64,000 bases of DNA. It comes from CAZCFB01 sp964511535 (GTDB taxonomy: Bacteria > Myxococcota_A > Polyangia > GCA-2747355 > CAZCFB01). Below, one piece after another: positions 15,550 through 23,907 of the stretch. The notes under the pieces were generated by a model. It ran no database searches and was not told the origin of the DNA. It saw only the letters and a program-made list of their open reading frames with translations. The stretch is from contig CAZEFW010000010.1 of NCBI GenBank assembly GCA_964511535.1, positions 31,238 to 95,237 on the forward strand. The letters are read 5' to 3'. The position numbers and the translations under genes are program-made. The stretch's first letter is position 1; every line of letters starts with the position of its first letter.

Positions 15550-15649
15550 NNNNNNNNNNNNNNNNNNNNNNNNNNNNNNNNNNNNNNNNNNNNNNNNNNN
15601 NNNNNNNNNNNNNNNNNNNNNNNNNNNNNNNNNNNNNNNNNNNNNNNNN
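15550..15649. other. Assembly gap of 100 N
   Basis: A run of exactly 100 N inside the tandem repeat, so the true length is unknown. 15650-15704 holds only the degenerate continuation of the repeat and no gene. Confidence 0.98.
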
Positions 15650-15704
15650 GTTGGGCGGGCTTTGCTCGCCTGGCTTGCCGTCAACCGTCGACTGTCGACC
15701 GCCA

Positions 15705-16559
15705 TCACCGCCGGCGGGCCATGACGCGGGCGGCCTTGACCTTGTAGTAGTTGGGGGAGAAGAAGCGGCCCGCGCCCTGGGCCTTGACCTGACGCAGCAT
15801 GGCCTTGCGCTCGGAGGGCAGCTCGGGGCGGCCCAGGCTCACCTTCTTGGTGGAGCCGTCGTTGAGCTTGAGCAGCACCGAGGTGGACACATAATCGGGG
15901 GCGCCCTTGGGGTTGCGCCGCACCTGCCGGATCTTGTCGCCGAGCTTGTGCCGCACCAGGCTGGGCAGGGTCTTCGTCAGCCGCAGGCCGCCCACGTTCA
16001 GCTCGGCGTTGGCGGTGGTGTAGGCCCCCAGGCGGAGGCTCTTGACCGGCGCCTTGACCTCGCCCAGGGTGTGGGCTCTGTCCATGTCGAAGCCGCCGCG
16101 CACGCGCACCGTGGCGCTGGTGACCTCCCGCCGCTCGTAGCCGGGGATGTCCGCCTTGACGCTGCTCAGGAAGCCCATGTGCATCTTCCCCGTCAGGCCG
16201 AAGTTGGCGTAGCTGTGGGTCTTGACCGTGCCCAGGAGGCCCGCGCTGTCCGCGGTGCCGGTGGAGAGCACCCTGGTCTGGGTGTTGGAAAGGCGCACCG
16301 GCAGGAACTGGGCCCGGTCCGCGCCGATGCCCGCCTTCTCCACCGCCTTGACCGCAGCCGCCTGGCCGTTCTTCCTGACCTGGTTCTCGTCCGCCACGCT
16401 CAGGTGGCCGAACAGCGCGCCGGACACGCCGGAGGTCTTGCGGTAGCCGGTCTCGAGCGAAAATTTGCCCGTGGCGCTGTAGTAATAGGTCTTGTCCTGC
16501 GCCAGGGCAGCGGCGGGGACCAGGATGAGCAGGGCGACGATGGCGGCGGTCTTTTTCAT
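15705..16559 (-). CDS. Secreted protein of unknown function
   Basis: A 284-residue protein with a clear Sec signal peptide (MKKTAAIVALLILVPAAALA, probable cleavage after residue 20). The mature protein is basic, rich in Gly, Ser and Thr, and ends in a run of arginines. It has no cysteines and no membrane segment, suggesting a periplasmic or extracellular beta-rich protein. I recognise no family. It has a strong Shine-Dalgarno (AAGGAGGAAAC) and a sigma-54-like promoter close upstream, suggesting expression under a specific activator. Confidence 0.8.
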   Translation of the reverse strand: MKKTAAIVALLILVPAAALAQDKTYYYSATGKFSLETGYRKTSGVSGALFGHLSVADENQVRKNGQAAAVKAVEKAGIGADRAQFLPVRLSNTQTRVLSTGTADSAGLLGTVKTHSYANFGLTGKMHMGFLSSVKADIPGYERREVTSATVRVRGGFDMDRAHTLGEVKAPVKSLRLGAYTTANAELNVGGLRLTKTLPSLVRHKLGDKIRQVRRNPKGAPDYVSTSVLLKLNDGSTKKVSLGRPELPSERKAMLRQVKAQGAGRFFSPNYYKVKAARVMARRR

Positions 16560-16583
16560 GTTTCCTCCTTGTCGCCTTGAGAT

Positions 16584-16599
16584 TGCATGGAGGGTGCCA
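16584..16599 (-). promoter_or_regulatory. Candidate sigma-54 (-24/-12) promoter
   Basis: On the minus strand TGGCACCCTCCATGCA has GG and GC separated by the required 10 bases and matches TGGCAC-N5-TTGCA except for one base in each half. Transcription would start about 13 bases before the ATG at 16559, just ahead of the Shine-Dalgarno sequence. Confidence 0.45.
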
Positions 16600-16763
16600 A
16601 GATCGAAATCTGCAAGATTCCAAATGCTTGAGGCGAATTGACTGATCCTGCGCTGGCGACCGTGCCTTTCGCCCTGGGGGCCGTGACCCCCCGATTTTTC
16701 TGATCACGGGCGCCACTGGCCAGGGTAGTATCCGGCCTTCACCCCACCAAGGAGAGACCCGAA

Positions 16764-17972
16764 ATGCACCACGGCAAGATCTTCCTGACGCGCTACGAGC
16801 AGAGCCCCTTCGGCAAGCTGGGCAACACGACCATCGACACCATGGTGCACGAGGCCGGCCTCAACGGCCTGGACGACCTGGATCGCACCCTGGTGGACCA
16901 CGTGGCCATCGCCGGCATGCTCACGCCGCTGCTCAACGACCAGACCCTGTTGGCCGGGCTCGTGGCCATGGACGAGGCGTACCGCGCCAAGAGCATCAAG
17001 GGCGTGGGCAACGCCTGCGACTCGGGCGGCCTGGCCGTGCTTGATTGCGTGGCCCAGATCCTGAGCGGACAGGCCCACGTGGCCCTGGCCATCGGCCTGG
17101 AGAAGATGCACCCGCTGGAGGGCAAGCTGGACTCCAAGAAGATCGGCATCGCCCTGGGCACCGCGGCCCACCACGAGGACGTCTGCCACCCCTACACCTT
17201 CCCCCACGCCTTCGCCATGTTCATGCACAAGTACATGGACAAGTACGGCTACACCGAGGAGCAGTTCGCCGAGATCCCGCCGGCCCTGTATGAGAACGCC
17301 TCGCACAATCCGCTGGCGCACATGCACAAGACCAAGGAGCCGGTGACCGCGGAGGCGGTGCTCAAGAGCTACCGCCTGTTCCAGGATCCGCCGCTGCCGC
17401 TCAAGCTGTTCGAGTGCAGCCAGGTCAGCGACGGCTGGGCCCGCCTGCTGGTGTGCGACGAGCAGGGGCTGGCCGACCTGGGCATCCCCAGGGACCAGGC
17501 CACCGAGCTGGTGGGCTGGGGCCAGGCCACCGACGGCCTCGCCATCTCGTCGCGCGGCGAGGACCTGCTGCGTCCGGTGGCCGCGGGCGCCGCGTACCAG
17601 AAGGCGATGAAGATGGCGGGCGCCGCGCCCAACGAGCTCTCCTTCGCCGAGATCCATGACTGCTTTTCGGTGATGGTGCCCCTGGCGGCCGAGATCACCG
17701 GCCTGACCGACGCCGGCTCGGGCCTCAACTGGTGGCTCGAGGGCAACGGCAAGCTGGGCGGCAAGTGCCCCATCAACACCTCGGGCGGCCTCATCGCCAA
17801 GGGTCACCCCATCAGCGCCACCGGCGTGGCCATGATCGGCTGGTCCCACCAGCAGCTGCTCGGGCTCGTGCCCGACGCCCTCAAGGTGCCCGACGCCAAG
17901 CTCGGCACCACCCTGAACATCGGCGGCCCCATCTGCTCCACGGTGGTCACCGCCCAGCGGCCGGCGGTCTGA
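16764..17972 (+). CDS. Thiolase-family protein (SCP-x/acetyl-CoA acetyltransferase-like)
   Basis: A 402-residue thiolase-fold enzyme preceded by AAGGAG. The acyl-accepting cysteine is C85 in GNACDSGGLAV. HDCF near residue 301 and GGLIAKGHPISATG with H348 supply the catalytic histidines, and C391 in GGPIC is the general acid/base Cys. The HDCF form belongs to the SCP-x/archaeal-type branch, whose members cleave or form 3-oxoacyl-CoA or act with a DUF35/OB protein in hydroxymethylglutaryl-CoA synthesis. No DUF35 partner is adjacent. It stands alone on the plus strand. Confidence 0.88.
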   Translation: MHHGKIFLTRYEQSPFGKLGNTTIDTMVHEAGLNGLDDLDRTLVDHVAIAGMLTPLLNDQTLLAGLVAMDEAYRAKSIKGVGNACDSGGLAVLDCVAQILSGQAHVALAIGLEKMHPLEGKLDSKKIGIALGTAAHHEDVCHPYTFPHAFAMFMHKYMDKYGYTEEQFAEIPPALYENASHNPLAHMHKTKEPVTAEAVLKSYRLFQDPPLPLKLFECSQVSDGWARLLVCDEQGLADLGIPRDQATELVGWGQATDGLAISSRGEDLLRPVAAGAAYQKAMKMAGAAPNELSFAEIHDCFSVMVPLAAEITGLTDAGSGLNWWLEGNGKLGGKCPINTSGGLIAKGHPISATGVAMIGWSHQQLLGLVPDALKVPDAKLGTTLNIGGPICSTVVTAQRPAV

Positions 17973-18032
17973 GGCCAGCTCGCACCCTCCGGCCCGCCTT
18001 ATAACCTGATCCCCGGTAATGCAGCGGCGGCG

Positions 18033-18815
18033 TCAGGTCCAGACCTGCCACCAGTCCTCCTCGATCCCGTTTCCGTTGATCTCCAGGACGAGGCAACTGT
18101 CCTCTCCGGTGAGAAGCCCGCCCACGCGGTGAACCGGGACCCCATGCATCTCGTCGGTCCAGTTCTTGTGGTAGTGGCCGCAAACAATCGCATCTACGCG
18201 GTGCCGGTCCACCACATGCCAAAACAGGTTGGCGTCGCGGAGATCCCCGCTGGCGACGCCGTGCTTGGGAGCAATGGGCGGATGATGCATGAGCAGGATG
18301 ATCTGCCGGTCGCGGACCTTCTTCCAGCCGAGGATCTTCTTCAGGGACGCGATCTGTTCGTACCCGAGCTCTCCGGAGTGGAGGGCGATGTTACCCATTC
18401 CGCTCACCGTATCGAGCACGATAATGGCGGCGTCGCGGAGTATCCGAACGAATGGATAATAATACCCCGTCGACTGGACCCTGGTTCGGTGCAGCTTGGG
18501 CAGGCGTTGATACAGCATGCGCGTGGGCGCCATGTTGACCAAGAAGCCGGCGAGCCGGACGTCGTGGTTGCCCGGCGCGATGGTGCAATACCTCGAATCG
18601 TAGAAGCCATGGGCCCGAAGTTGATCCCGGAAGCATGAAAGGTGCTGCTTGTTTCCGGGGCTGGTCAATGTGCCGAGGACGTCACCAGCGATGAGGAGGT
18701 GGTCTATGTACCCGTCCTCGCTGGCAAGGGCCAGGAACTCGTCGAACCACTCCAAGGCCTCGTGGCCATCAAGGCTGTTGGACAGGTGAAGGTCTGATAC
18801 GCAGGCGATTCTCAT
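18033..18815 (-). CDS. Calcineurin-like metallophosphoesterase
   Basis: A 260-residue protein from the ATG at 18815. Its metal-binding blocks run in order: CVSDLHLS (residues 5-12), IAGDVLG, APGNHDV, LLMHHPP and CGHYHKNW. These are the five motifs of calcineurin-like phosphoesterases, which use two metal ions to hydrolyse phosphomono- or diesters. Upstream in-frame codons are rejected for lack of a ribosome-binding site and of family similarity. Its base composition is lower in G+C than its neighbours (two 60-base lines that I counted gave 62% and 53%), which hints at acquisition by transfer. The substrate is unknown. Confidence 0.88.
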   Translation of the reverse strand: MRIACVSDLHLSNSLDGHEALEWFDEFLALASEDGYIDHLLIAGDVLGTLTSPGNKQHLSCFRDQLRAHGFYDSRYCTIAPGNHDVRLAGFLVNMAPTRMLYQRLPKLHRTRVQSTGYYYPFVRILRDAAIIVLDTVSGMGNIALHSGELGYEQIASLKKILGWKKVRDRQIILLMHHPPIAPKHGVASGDLRDANLFWHVVDRHRVDAIVCGHYHKNWTDEMHGVPVHRVGGLLTGEDSCLVLEINGNGIEEDWWQVWT

Positions 18816-18960
18816 GGGCAGGTCTCCGCGGCCACCTCGAGGACATGGGTCGGCTCCATGCCGTGGACTCTCGCGCTGAATGCTTCGGCACGCTGAATTA
18901 TGCCAGCATCTCCCACACCCTGAGAACCCCGGCTCGTCTGGCGCGCTGGCTGGAGGAATC

Positions 18961-20163
18961 ATGCGGGCGCAGGCTGCAGGCGGTATCATTGATCCCGTGA
19001 GCGCTGTGCCCGCCAGCTCTGGACTCCTGCCCCCGCCCTCCGAGCTTCTGCTTCGCGCCTACGATCCGCTGGATCGGCACATGGCCCACGGCCATGACCT
19101 GGCCAGCCGGTTGATCACGCGCCAGTGCGGCCGGGCGGACAACCTGCTGGTCTCGGTGCTGGAGCGGCTGTTCATGTCCCGGGACGCACCCGACCTCTCC
19201 GGCGACATCGTCGCGCGTATGCGTCGCGTGGGGCGCACCTACGCCAGCCCCGAGCTGCTGGCCGCGCCCGGCAGCTACTTCCCCGAGCCGCCGCCTGCGA
19301 CGGAGGTCACGGTCAAGCGCCGGGGGCTGGTGCGGCGAGGGCGCCGGCTGCGGCTGAGCTTCCCCAGCACCTACCGCACCCACGACCGGGCGTTTCAGCC
19401 GGAGCTGGACGCCTTCCGCGAGAACCAGCGCTGCCACGCGCTGTACCTGACCCGGGGCAAGCCGGGCGCCCCCACGGTGGTGTTCATCCACTTCTGGTAT
19501 GGCGGCCACCTGCCCATGGACGAGCTGATCCTCTCGGCCCGCGCCTACTACCGCGCCGGCCTCGACGTGGTGCTGTTCACCCTGCCGTTTCACGGGGCGC
19601 GCACGCCGGGGCAAGCGCGGCTGTCGGGCCAGCTGTTCCCCAACCGCGATCTGCAGCGCACAAACGAGGCCTTCGGCCAGGCGGTCTGGGATCTGCGGGC
19701 CCTGCTGGGGTGGCTGCGCCGCGAGCGGGACGTGGGGCCGGTGGGGTTGGTGGGGCTCAGCCTGGGGGGCTACACCGCGTCGCTGCTGGCGGGGCTGGTG
19801 CCGGACCTGGCCTTCACGGTGGCCATCATGGCGCCCTGCTCCTTCGCGGACGTGTTCTGGCTGCACGGCGAGGGGAGGCCCGGCCGGGCCCAGGCCGAGG
19901 CGGTGGGGTTCACCCTGTGGGACTTCCGCACCGTGTGGGCCGTGCACTGCCCGCTGCTCCACCCGCCGCTGCTGCCCCGCGAGCGGCTGCTCGTGGTGCT
20001 GGGGGAGGGCGACACGGTGGTGCCGGCCGCGCACCCGTACGCCCTGGCGCACCACTGGGGCGGCCCGGAGACCCTGACCTATCCGGGCAGCCACCTGGTC
20101 CCCCTGGGCAAGGCCAGGTACGTGCGCGCGGTGCGCGACTGGATCTTGAGGCGGGTCGGCTGA
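18961..20163 (+). CDS. Alpha/beta hydrolase
   Basis: About 400 residues from the ATG at 18961, where GGAGG lies 4 bases upstream. The core shows FIHFWYGGH near the oxyanion region, the nucleophile elbow GLSLGGY, and GEGDTVVPAAH with the acid; SHLVPLG carries the likely catalytic His. This is a serine hydrolase fold with a long N-terminal extension of about 170 residues. No signal peptide is visible, so it is probably cytoplasmic. The substrate cannot be named. The next gene begins 42 bases downstream on the same strand. Confidence 0.82.
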   Translation: MRAQAAGGIIDPVSAVPASSGLLPPPSELLLRAYDPLDRHMAHGHDLASRLITRQCGRADNLLVSVLERLFMSRDAPDLSGDIVARMRRVGRTYASPELLAAPGSYFPEPPPATEVTVKRRGLVRRGRRLRLSFPSTYRTHDRAFQPELDAFRENQRCHALYLTRGKPGAPTVVFIHFWYGGHLPMDELILSARAYYRAGLDVVLFTLPFHGARTPGQARLSGQLFPNRDLQRTNEAFGQAVWDLRALLGWLRRERDVGPVGLVGLSLGGYTASLLAGLVPDLAFTVAIMAPCSFADVFWLHGEGRPGRAQAEAVGFTLWDFRTVWAVHCPLLHPPLLPRERLLVVLGEGDTVVPAAHPYALAHHWGGPETLTYPGSHLVPLGKARYVRAVRDWILRRVG

Positions 20164-20205
20164 GGCAGTGAGCCCGCAGCCGGCGCCTGCCAGACGGAGG
20201 ACGAG

Positions 20206-21315
20206 ATGAGGCGACTGGACATCCTGAAACCGATGGGCCTGACGCTGGCGCTGGTGGGCCTCTGCGCTTGCCGGGCGGCTCCTTCCGCGCCGGCGGTGGA
20301 GGCGTGCCCGCGTCCCGACAAGGCACCCGAGACCCGGGCGCCGGCGCAGCTGTCCCGCGCGGCGCTGGCGGCCTGCAGATCGCGAGACCACCAGGAGGTC
20401 CGCCGGCTGCTCGAGGCGGGGGCGGATCCGGATCACCGCGACGGCGCCGGGGCGTCGCTGCTGCTGGTGGCAGCCGGGCTGGGCGACGAGCAGACGGTGT
20501 CCGCGCTGCTGCAGGCCGGGGCAGATATCCACGTGGTGGACGGGGCCATGGGCGTGTCCGCCCTGCACCGGGCGGCCCAGGCGGGCAGCGTGCCGATCCT
20601 CACCGCGCTGCTGGACCGCGGCGCCTACATCGACCAGCAGTCGGCGGTCAACGGCCACACGCCGCTGCTGGACGCTTGCTTCTACAAGCGCTACGCGGCC
20701 ATCGATTTCCTGCTGCGGCGGGGCGCCAACATGGCCCTGCGCAACACCCTCGGCCTCACCCCCATGGACTGGGCGCTGCGCCAGAAGGACGACAAGATCA
20801 AGGCGCTGCTGCAGGAGCAGGGCCGCCGCGATGCAGACCTCACGCAGAAGCAGGCGCTGCTGGCGGCCGTGCGCGCCAATGACCTGGCCCGCGTCAAGCA
20901 GCTGGTGGGGCAGGGCGCGGACGTGGATCAGGTGGCCAGGGACGGCAACACGCCGCTGCTCATCGCGGCCAAGTTCGGCTACACCGAGATCATCCGCACC
21001 CTGCTGGAGAAGGGCGCCGACCCGAACAAGGTGGACCGGCTGATGAAGGCCACCCCGGGTCACAAGGCGGGCTTCTTCGGCCACGCCGAGATCACGCGGC
21101 TGCTGGTGAAGCACGGCCTGAAGCTCGACGCCCAGGGACCGTACAACGGCTACACCGCGCTGCACGACGCCCTGCTCAACCGCCACGAGGAGACCGCCGA
21201 GGTGCTCATCCGCGCCGGCGCCTCGGTCACCATCAAGGGGATCGACGGCAAGAGCCCGCGCGACCTGGCCCAGGCAATGGGCCTGACCCGGCTGCTGGGG
21301 CTGATGAAACGCTGA
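20206..21315 (+). CDS. Ankyrin-repeat lipoprotein
   Basis: A 369-residue protein. The N-terminus (MRRLDILKPMGLTLALVGLC) is a signal peptide ending at a Cys-containing site (LCAC) compatible with lipidation. From residue ~48 to the end the protein consists of ankyrin repeats; visible units include EVRRLLEAGADPDHRDGAG, TPLLIAAKFGYTEIIRTLL and ALHDALLNRHEETAEVLIRA. Ankyrin arrays bind protein partners, so this is probably a periplasmic or surface scaffold. Phylogenetic spread and partners are unknown. Confidence 0.88.
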   Translation: MRRLDILKPMGLTLALVGLCACRAAPSAPAVEACPRPDKAPETRAPAQLSRAALAACRSRDHQEVRRLLEAGADPDHRDGAGASLLLVAAGLGDEQTVSALLQAGADIHVVDGAMGVSALHRAAQAGSVPILTALLDRGAYIDQQSAVNGHTPLLDACFYKRYAAIDFLLRRGANMALRNTLGLTPMDWALRQKDDKIKALLQEQGRRDADLTQKQALLAAVRANDLARVKQLVGQGADVDQVARDGNTPLLIAAKFGYTEIIRTLLEKGADPNKVDRLMKATPGHKAGFFGHAEITRLLVKHGLKLDAQGPYNGYTALHDALLNRHEETAEVLIRAGASVTIKGIDGKSPRDLAQAMGLTRLLGLMKR

Positions 21316-21362
21316 GGCCCCGGGCTGGCGGGCGCTGGAATCGGTGCTACGCCAATTACTGT

Positions 21363-22196
21363 ATGTCTCGCCCGGTCCACAAGGTTGCCGTCCTGCTCGC
21401 AGCGGTGTTCTGCAGCGGCGGAAACTGCCCGAACGATCAGCACGTACCCCTCGGCGGGTTCTGCACCGCATCGGATGATTGCATCGTCGGGCTGTGTATC
21501 GACAGCTACTGCAAGGAGTGCAATACCACCCAGCACTGCCAGGCGATCCACGTCGGCTCCACCTGCGTGAACAACAAGTGCGTTCGGCCGCCCGACGCGG
21601 GGCCCAAAGACAGCGGCGGCGGCAGCGACACCATCGCTGACGCGTCGTCGTCCGCGGATCTGCCCGGAACGCCGCCCGACGGCGGGGGCGGCGACAAGGG
21701 GCCGCTCTGCGCCACGGTGCATCAGCCGTGGACCGCCAAGAAGGACATCGCCGAGCCCACGGCGCTGGTCTGCGGCGCCACCAATGTGCTGAGCAAGGAC
21801 GGCGCGGTGGCCGGCATGGGCTTCGCCGCCACGGGCAAGGTCTACGCGCCCGACCCGACCCAGAGCACCTCCGTCGTGGCGGCCTGCGTGGCGGTGGACT
21901 TCAACCAGGCGGTGGCCGCCCGGGCGGCGCGGTTGACCGTCCGCCGGGTCCAGACCGCATGCAACGACAGCTGCACCGGCACCGCCTGCAATACCGGCGG
22001 CCATGTCAACCTCTACGCCAGCAGCGACGGCGCCAGCTGGCGCTACCTGACGCAGTTCATCGCCAGCACGAGCACCCTGGCGCAGCGGACCATCCCGCTG
22101 CCGTCCGGCAGCCTGCGCCACCTGCTGGTCTGCCGCGCCGCCAGCGGCCCGGCCCGGGACAACGTGGAGCTGGACCACGTGGAGCTCTGCCAGTAG
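21363..22196 (+). CDS. Secreted Cys-rich protein with Asp/Gly/Ser linker
   Basis: A 277-residue protein with an N-terminal export signal (residues ~7-20). Residues ~22-78 are Cys-rich with spacing such as GLCIDSYCKECNTTQHC and are followed by a low-complexity DAGPKDSGGGSDT-type linker. The C-terminal domain (from ~115) has a beta-rich look with further cysteines. This three-part architecture recurs in this window (51332 and 57291) and is common in Myxococcota-like secretomes. Function unknown. Confidence 0.75.
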   Translation: MSRPVHKVAVLLAAVFCSGGNCPNDQHVPLGGFCTASDDCIVGLCIDSYCKECNTTQHCQAIHVGSTCVNNKCVRPPDAGPKDSGGGSDTIADASSSADLPGTPPDGGGGDKGPLCATVHQPWTAKKDIAEPTALVCGATNVLSKDGAVAGMGFAATGKVYAPDPTQSTSVVAACVAVDFNQAVAARAARLTVRRVQTACNDSCTGTACNTGGHVNLYASSDGASWRYLTQFIASTSTLAQRTIPLPSGSLRHLLVCRAASGPARDNVELDHVELCQ

Positions 22197-22265
22197 TCCG
22201 ACGGCGCCCTCGCTCCAGCCGGCGATTCACCCCTCGCGCTGGCGATCTGTGCTAAGAAAGCCGCC

Positions 22266-23288
22266 ATGACCCCGGACCCCAAACCGCCTCGCCCGCTGTG
22301 GCGCCGCCCCTCGGTCTGGGTCGGGTTCCTGCTGAGCGCCCTGGCCATCGGAACCTTCGTGGCGCTGTTCGACCTGGGCCAGGTGAGCCGCTCGCTGCTG
22401 CAGGCAGACATGTCGCTCATGGGCGTGGCGTCGCTCTTCTTCATCGGCACCTACTTCATCCGCGGCTACCGCTGGAAGCTGCTGCTGGCGCCCATGAAGC
22501 GGCTGCCCTACGGCCAGGTGCGAGACGTGCTGTGGACCGGCTTCATGGTCAACTGTCTGCTGCCCGCCCGGGCCGGCGAGATCGCGCGCCCGCTGGTGCT
22601 GTGGAAGGTGGCGGGCACCAGCCGCCGCGGCGGCCTGGCCAGCGTCGGCGTTGAGCGGATCTTCGACGGCATCGTGCTGGTGGGGCTGATCTCGGTGATC
22701 GGCTCCATGTTCAGGGTGCCGGGCTGGGCGCGCAGCATGGGGCATGTCACCGCGGCGGTGCTCACGGTGGCGCTCATCGTGTGCGTCTGGCTCGCCTTCC
22801 ACCACCACAGCTTCTTCGCCGTGGCCGAGCGGGCGCTCTTCTTCCTGCCCGAGGGCGTGCGGGGCAGGGTGCTCGGCTTCTTCAGGCGCTTCGTGGACGG
22901 CACCCGCGCCCTGCGCGATCCGCGCCTGGTGGCGGGGGTCGGCGCCATCACCCTCGTCGTGTGGGGCATGGAGGTGGTGGTGTACCACACGGTGATGCTC
23001 GCCTTCGGCGTGAACCTGCCGCTGTGGGCCGCGGCGCTCTGCCTCGCGGTGACCAACTTCGGCATCGCCGTGCCGTCAGCGCCGGGATACGTGGGGGTGT
23101 TCGAGGCGGCGTGCGGGGGCGTGCTCATGGCGCTGGGCGTGGACAAGGAGCTGGCCCTGTCCTACGCCATCGGCCTGCACCTGCTGATGTTCGTCTGGGT
23201 GGTTGGCGGCGGCCTGTTCTGGATGTGGCGCCTCGGGCTGAACCTCAGGGATGTCTCGGGGCAATCCCCCGCGCCTCAGAGCAGGTAG
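22266..23288 (+). CDS. Flippase-like integral membrane protein (LPG synthase TM-region/UPF0104 family)
   Basis: A 340-residue protein with about seven to eight membrane segments. Its conserved family phrases include YFIRGYRWKLLL near residue 60, LPARAGEIARPLVLW and GVERIFDGIVLVGL, and FGIAVPSAPGYVGVFEAA near the C-terminus. This is the membrane domain found in MprF-like lysyl-phosphatidylglycerol synthases and in stand-alone AglD-type proteins linked to lipid flipping or glycolipid transport. The aminoacyl-transferase domain of MprF is absent. Its 3' end overlaps the convergent beta-barrel gene by 13 bases. Confidence 0.85.
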   Translation: MTPDPKPPRPLWRRPSVWVGFLLSALAIGTFVALFDLGQVSRSLLQADMSLMGVASLFFIGTYFIRGYRWKLLLAPMKRLPYGQVRDVLWTGFMVNCLLPARAGEIARPLVLWKVAGTSRRGGLASVGVERIFDGIVLVGLISVIGSMFRVPGWARSMGHVTAAVLTVALIVCVWLAFHHHSFFAVAERALFFLPEGVRGRVLGFFRRFVDGTRALRDPRLVAGVGAITLVVWGMEVVVYHTVMLAFGVNLPLWAAALCLAVTNFGIAVPSAPGYVGVFEAACGGVLMALGVDKELALSYAIGLHLLMFVWVVGGGLFWMWRLGLNLRDVSGQSPAPQSR

Positions 23289-23863
23289 TAAAACCCGAGG
23301 AGCCCGCGCAGGGCGAAGGGTTGGCGGATGGTGTCGTCGCCGCTGTAGGTGGCCACGAACTGGTAGCCGCCGTGCAGCTGCACGCCCCAGCGCCGGCTGA
23401 CGCGGTAGCCCACGCCGAGGTCGGCGCCCAGGTTGTATCCGTAGCCGACAAAATCCCCGTACTGCAGGTAGGCCGCGCCGCCCTGGGCCAGCAGGAAGAT
23501 CTCCCACCTGCCGATGGGGAGCACTCCGCGCAGGGTGATGGACGGCAGCACGAGCAGGAACTGCTCGTCCCGCCCAGGCAGCTGAACGTCCACCCGTACG
23601 CCGGCGCCGAAGTAGCGGATCGGGGCGTACTCCCAGTGCAGCCCCACCCCGAAGGCGCTGCGCGAGGCGTCGAGCTTGCTGTCGCTGCGCCCCTGCACGT
23701 CGCCGAAGTACCAGCTCCAGACGCTGTAGGGCGCGAAGTCCACGCCGAAGCGGTGGCCCGCGTCGCGATCCGGCTGCTCCGCCGGCGGGTGGGGCGCCTC
23801 GGCCCACGCCGGCGTGCCCGCGAGCATCAGGGCAGCGAGCAGGATCATGGCGGAGCGAGGCAT
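23276..23863 (-). CDS. Small outer-membrane beta-barrel protein
   Basis: A 195-residue protein from the ATG at 23863. A signal peptide (MPRSAMILLAALMLAGTPAW, cleavage near AWA-EA) is followed by alternating hydrophobic/polar strands rich in Tyr, Gly and Phe (for example GVGLHWEYAPIRYFGAG and ALRGLLGFYYLL), with an aromatic C-terminal strand, as in eight-stranded outer-membrane barrels. It lies 44 bases downstream of the multihaem cytochrome gene on the same strand, so the two may be co-expressed. A family name cannot be given. Confidence 0.75.
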   Translation of the reverse strand: MPRSAMILLAALMLAGTPAWAEAPHPPAEQPDRDAGHRFGVDFAPYSVWSWYFGDVQGRSDSKLDASRSAFGVGLHWEYAPIRYFGAGVRVDVQLPGRDEQFLLVLPSITLRGVLPIGRWEIFLLAQGGAAYLQYGDFVGYGYNLGADLGVGYRVSRRWGVQLHGGYQFVATYSGDDTIRQPFALRGLLGFYYLL

Positions 23864-23907
23864 GGGGGCACGATACCGCCTGAAGCGGCCTCGTGGCCAG
23901 GGGCGGA

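Noticed and set aside
18898..21471. An 857-codon minus-strand frame opposite the hydrolase and ankyrin genes
   Set aside because: Composition is typical of antisense high-G+C reading; the plus-strand genes have clear motifs and ribosome-binding sites.
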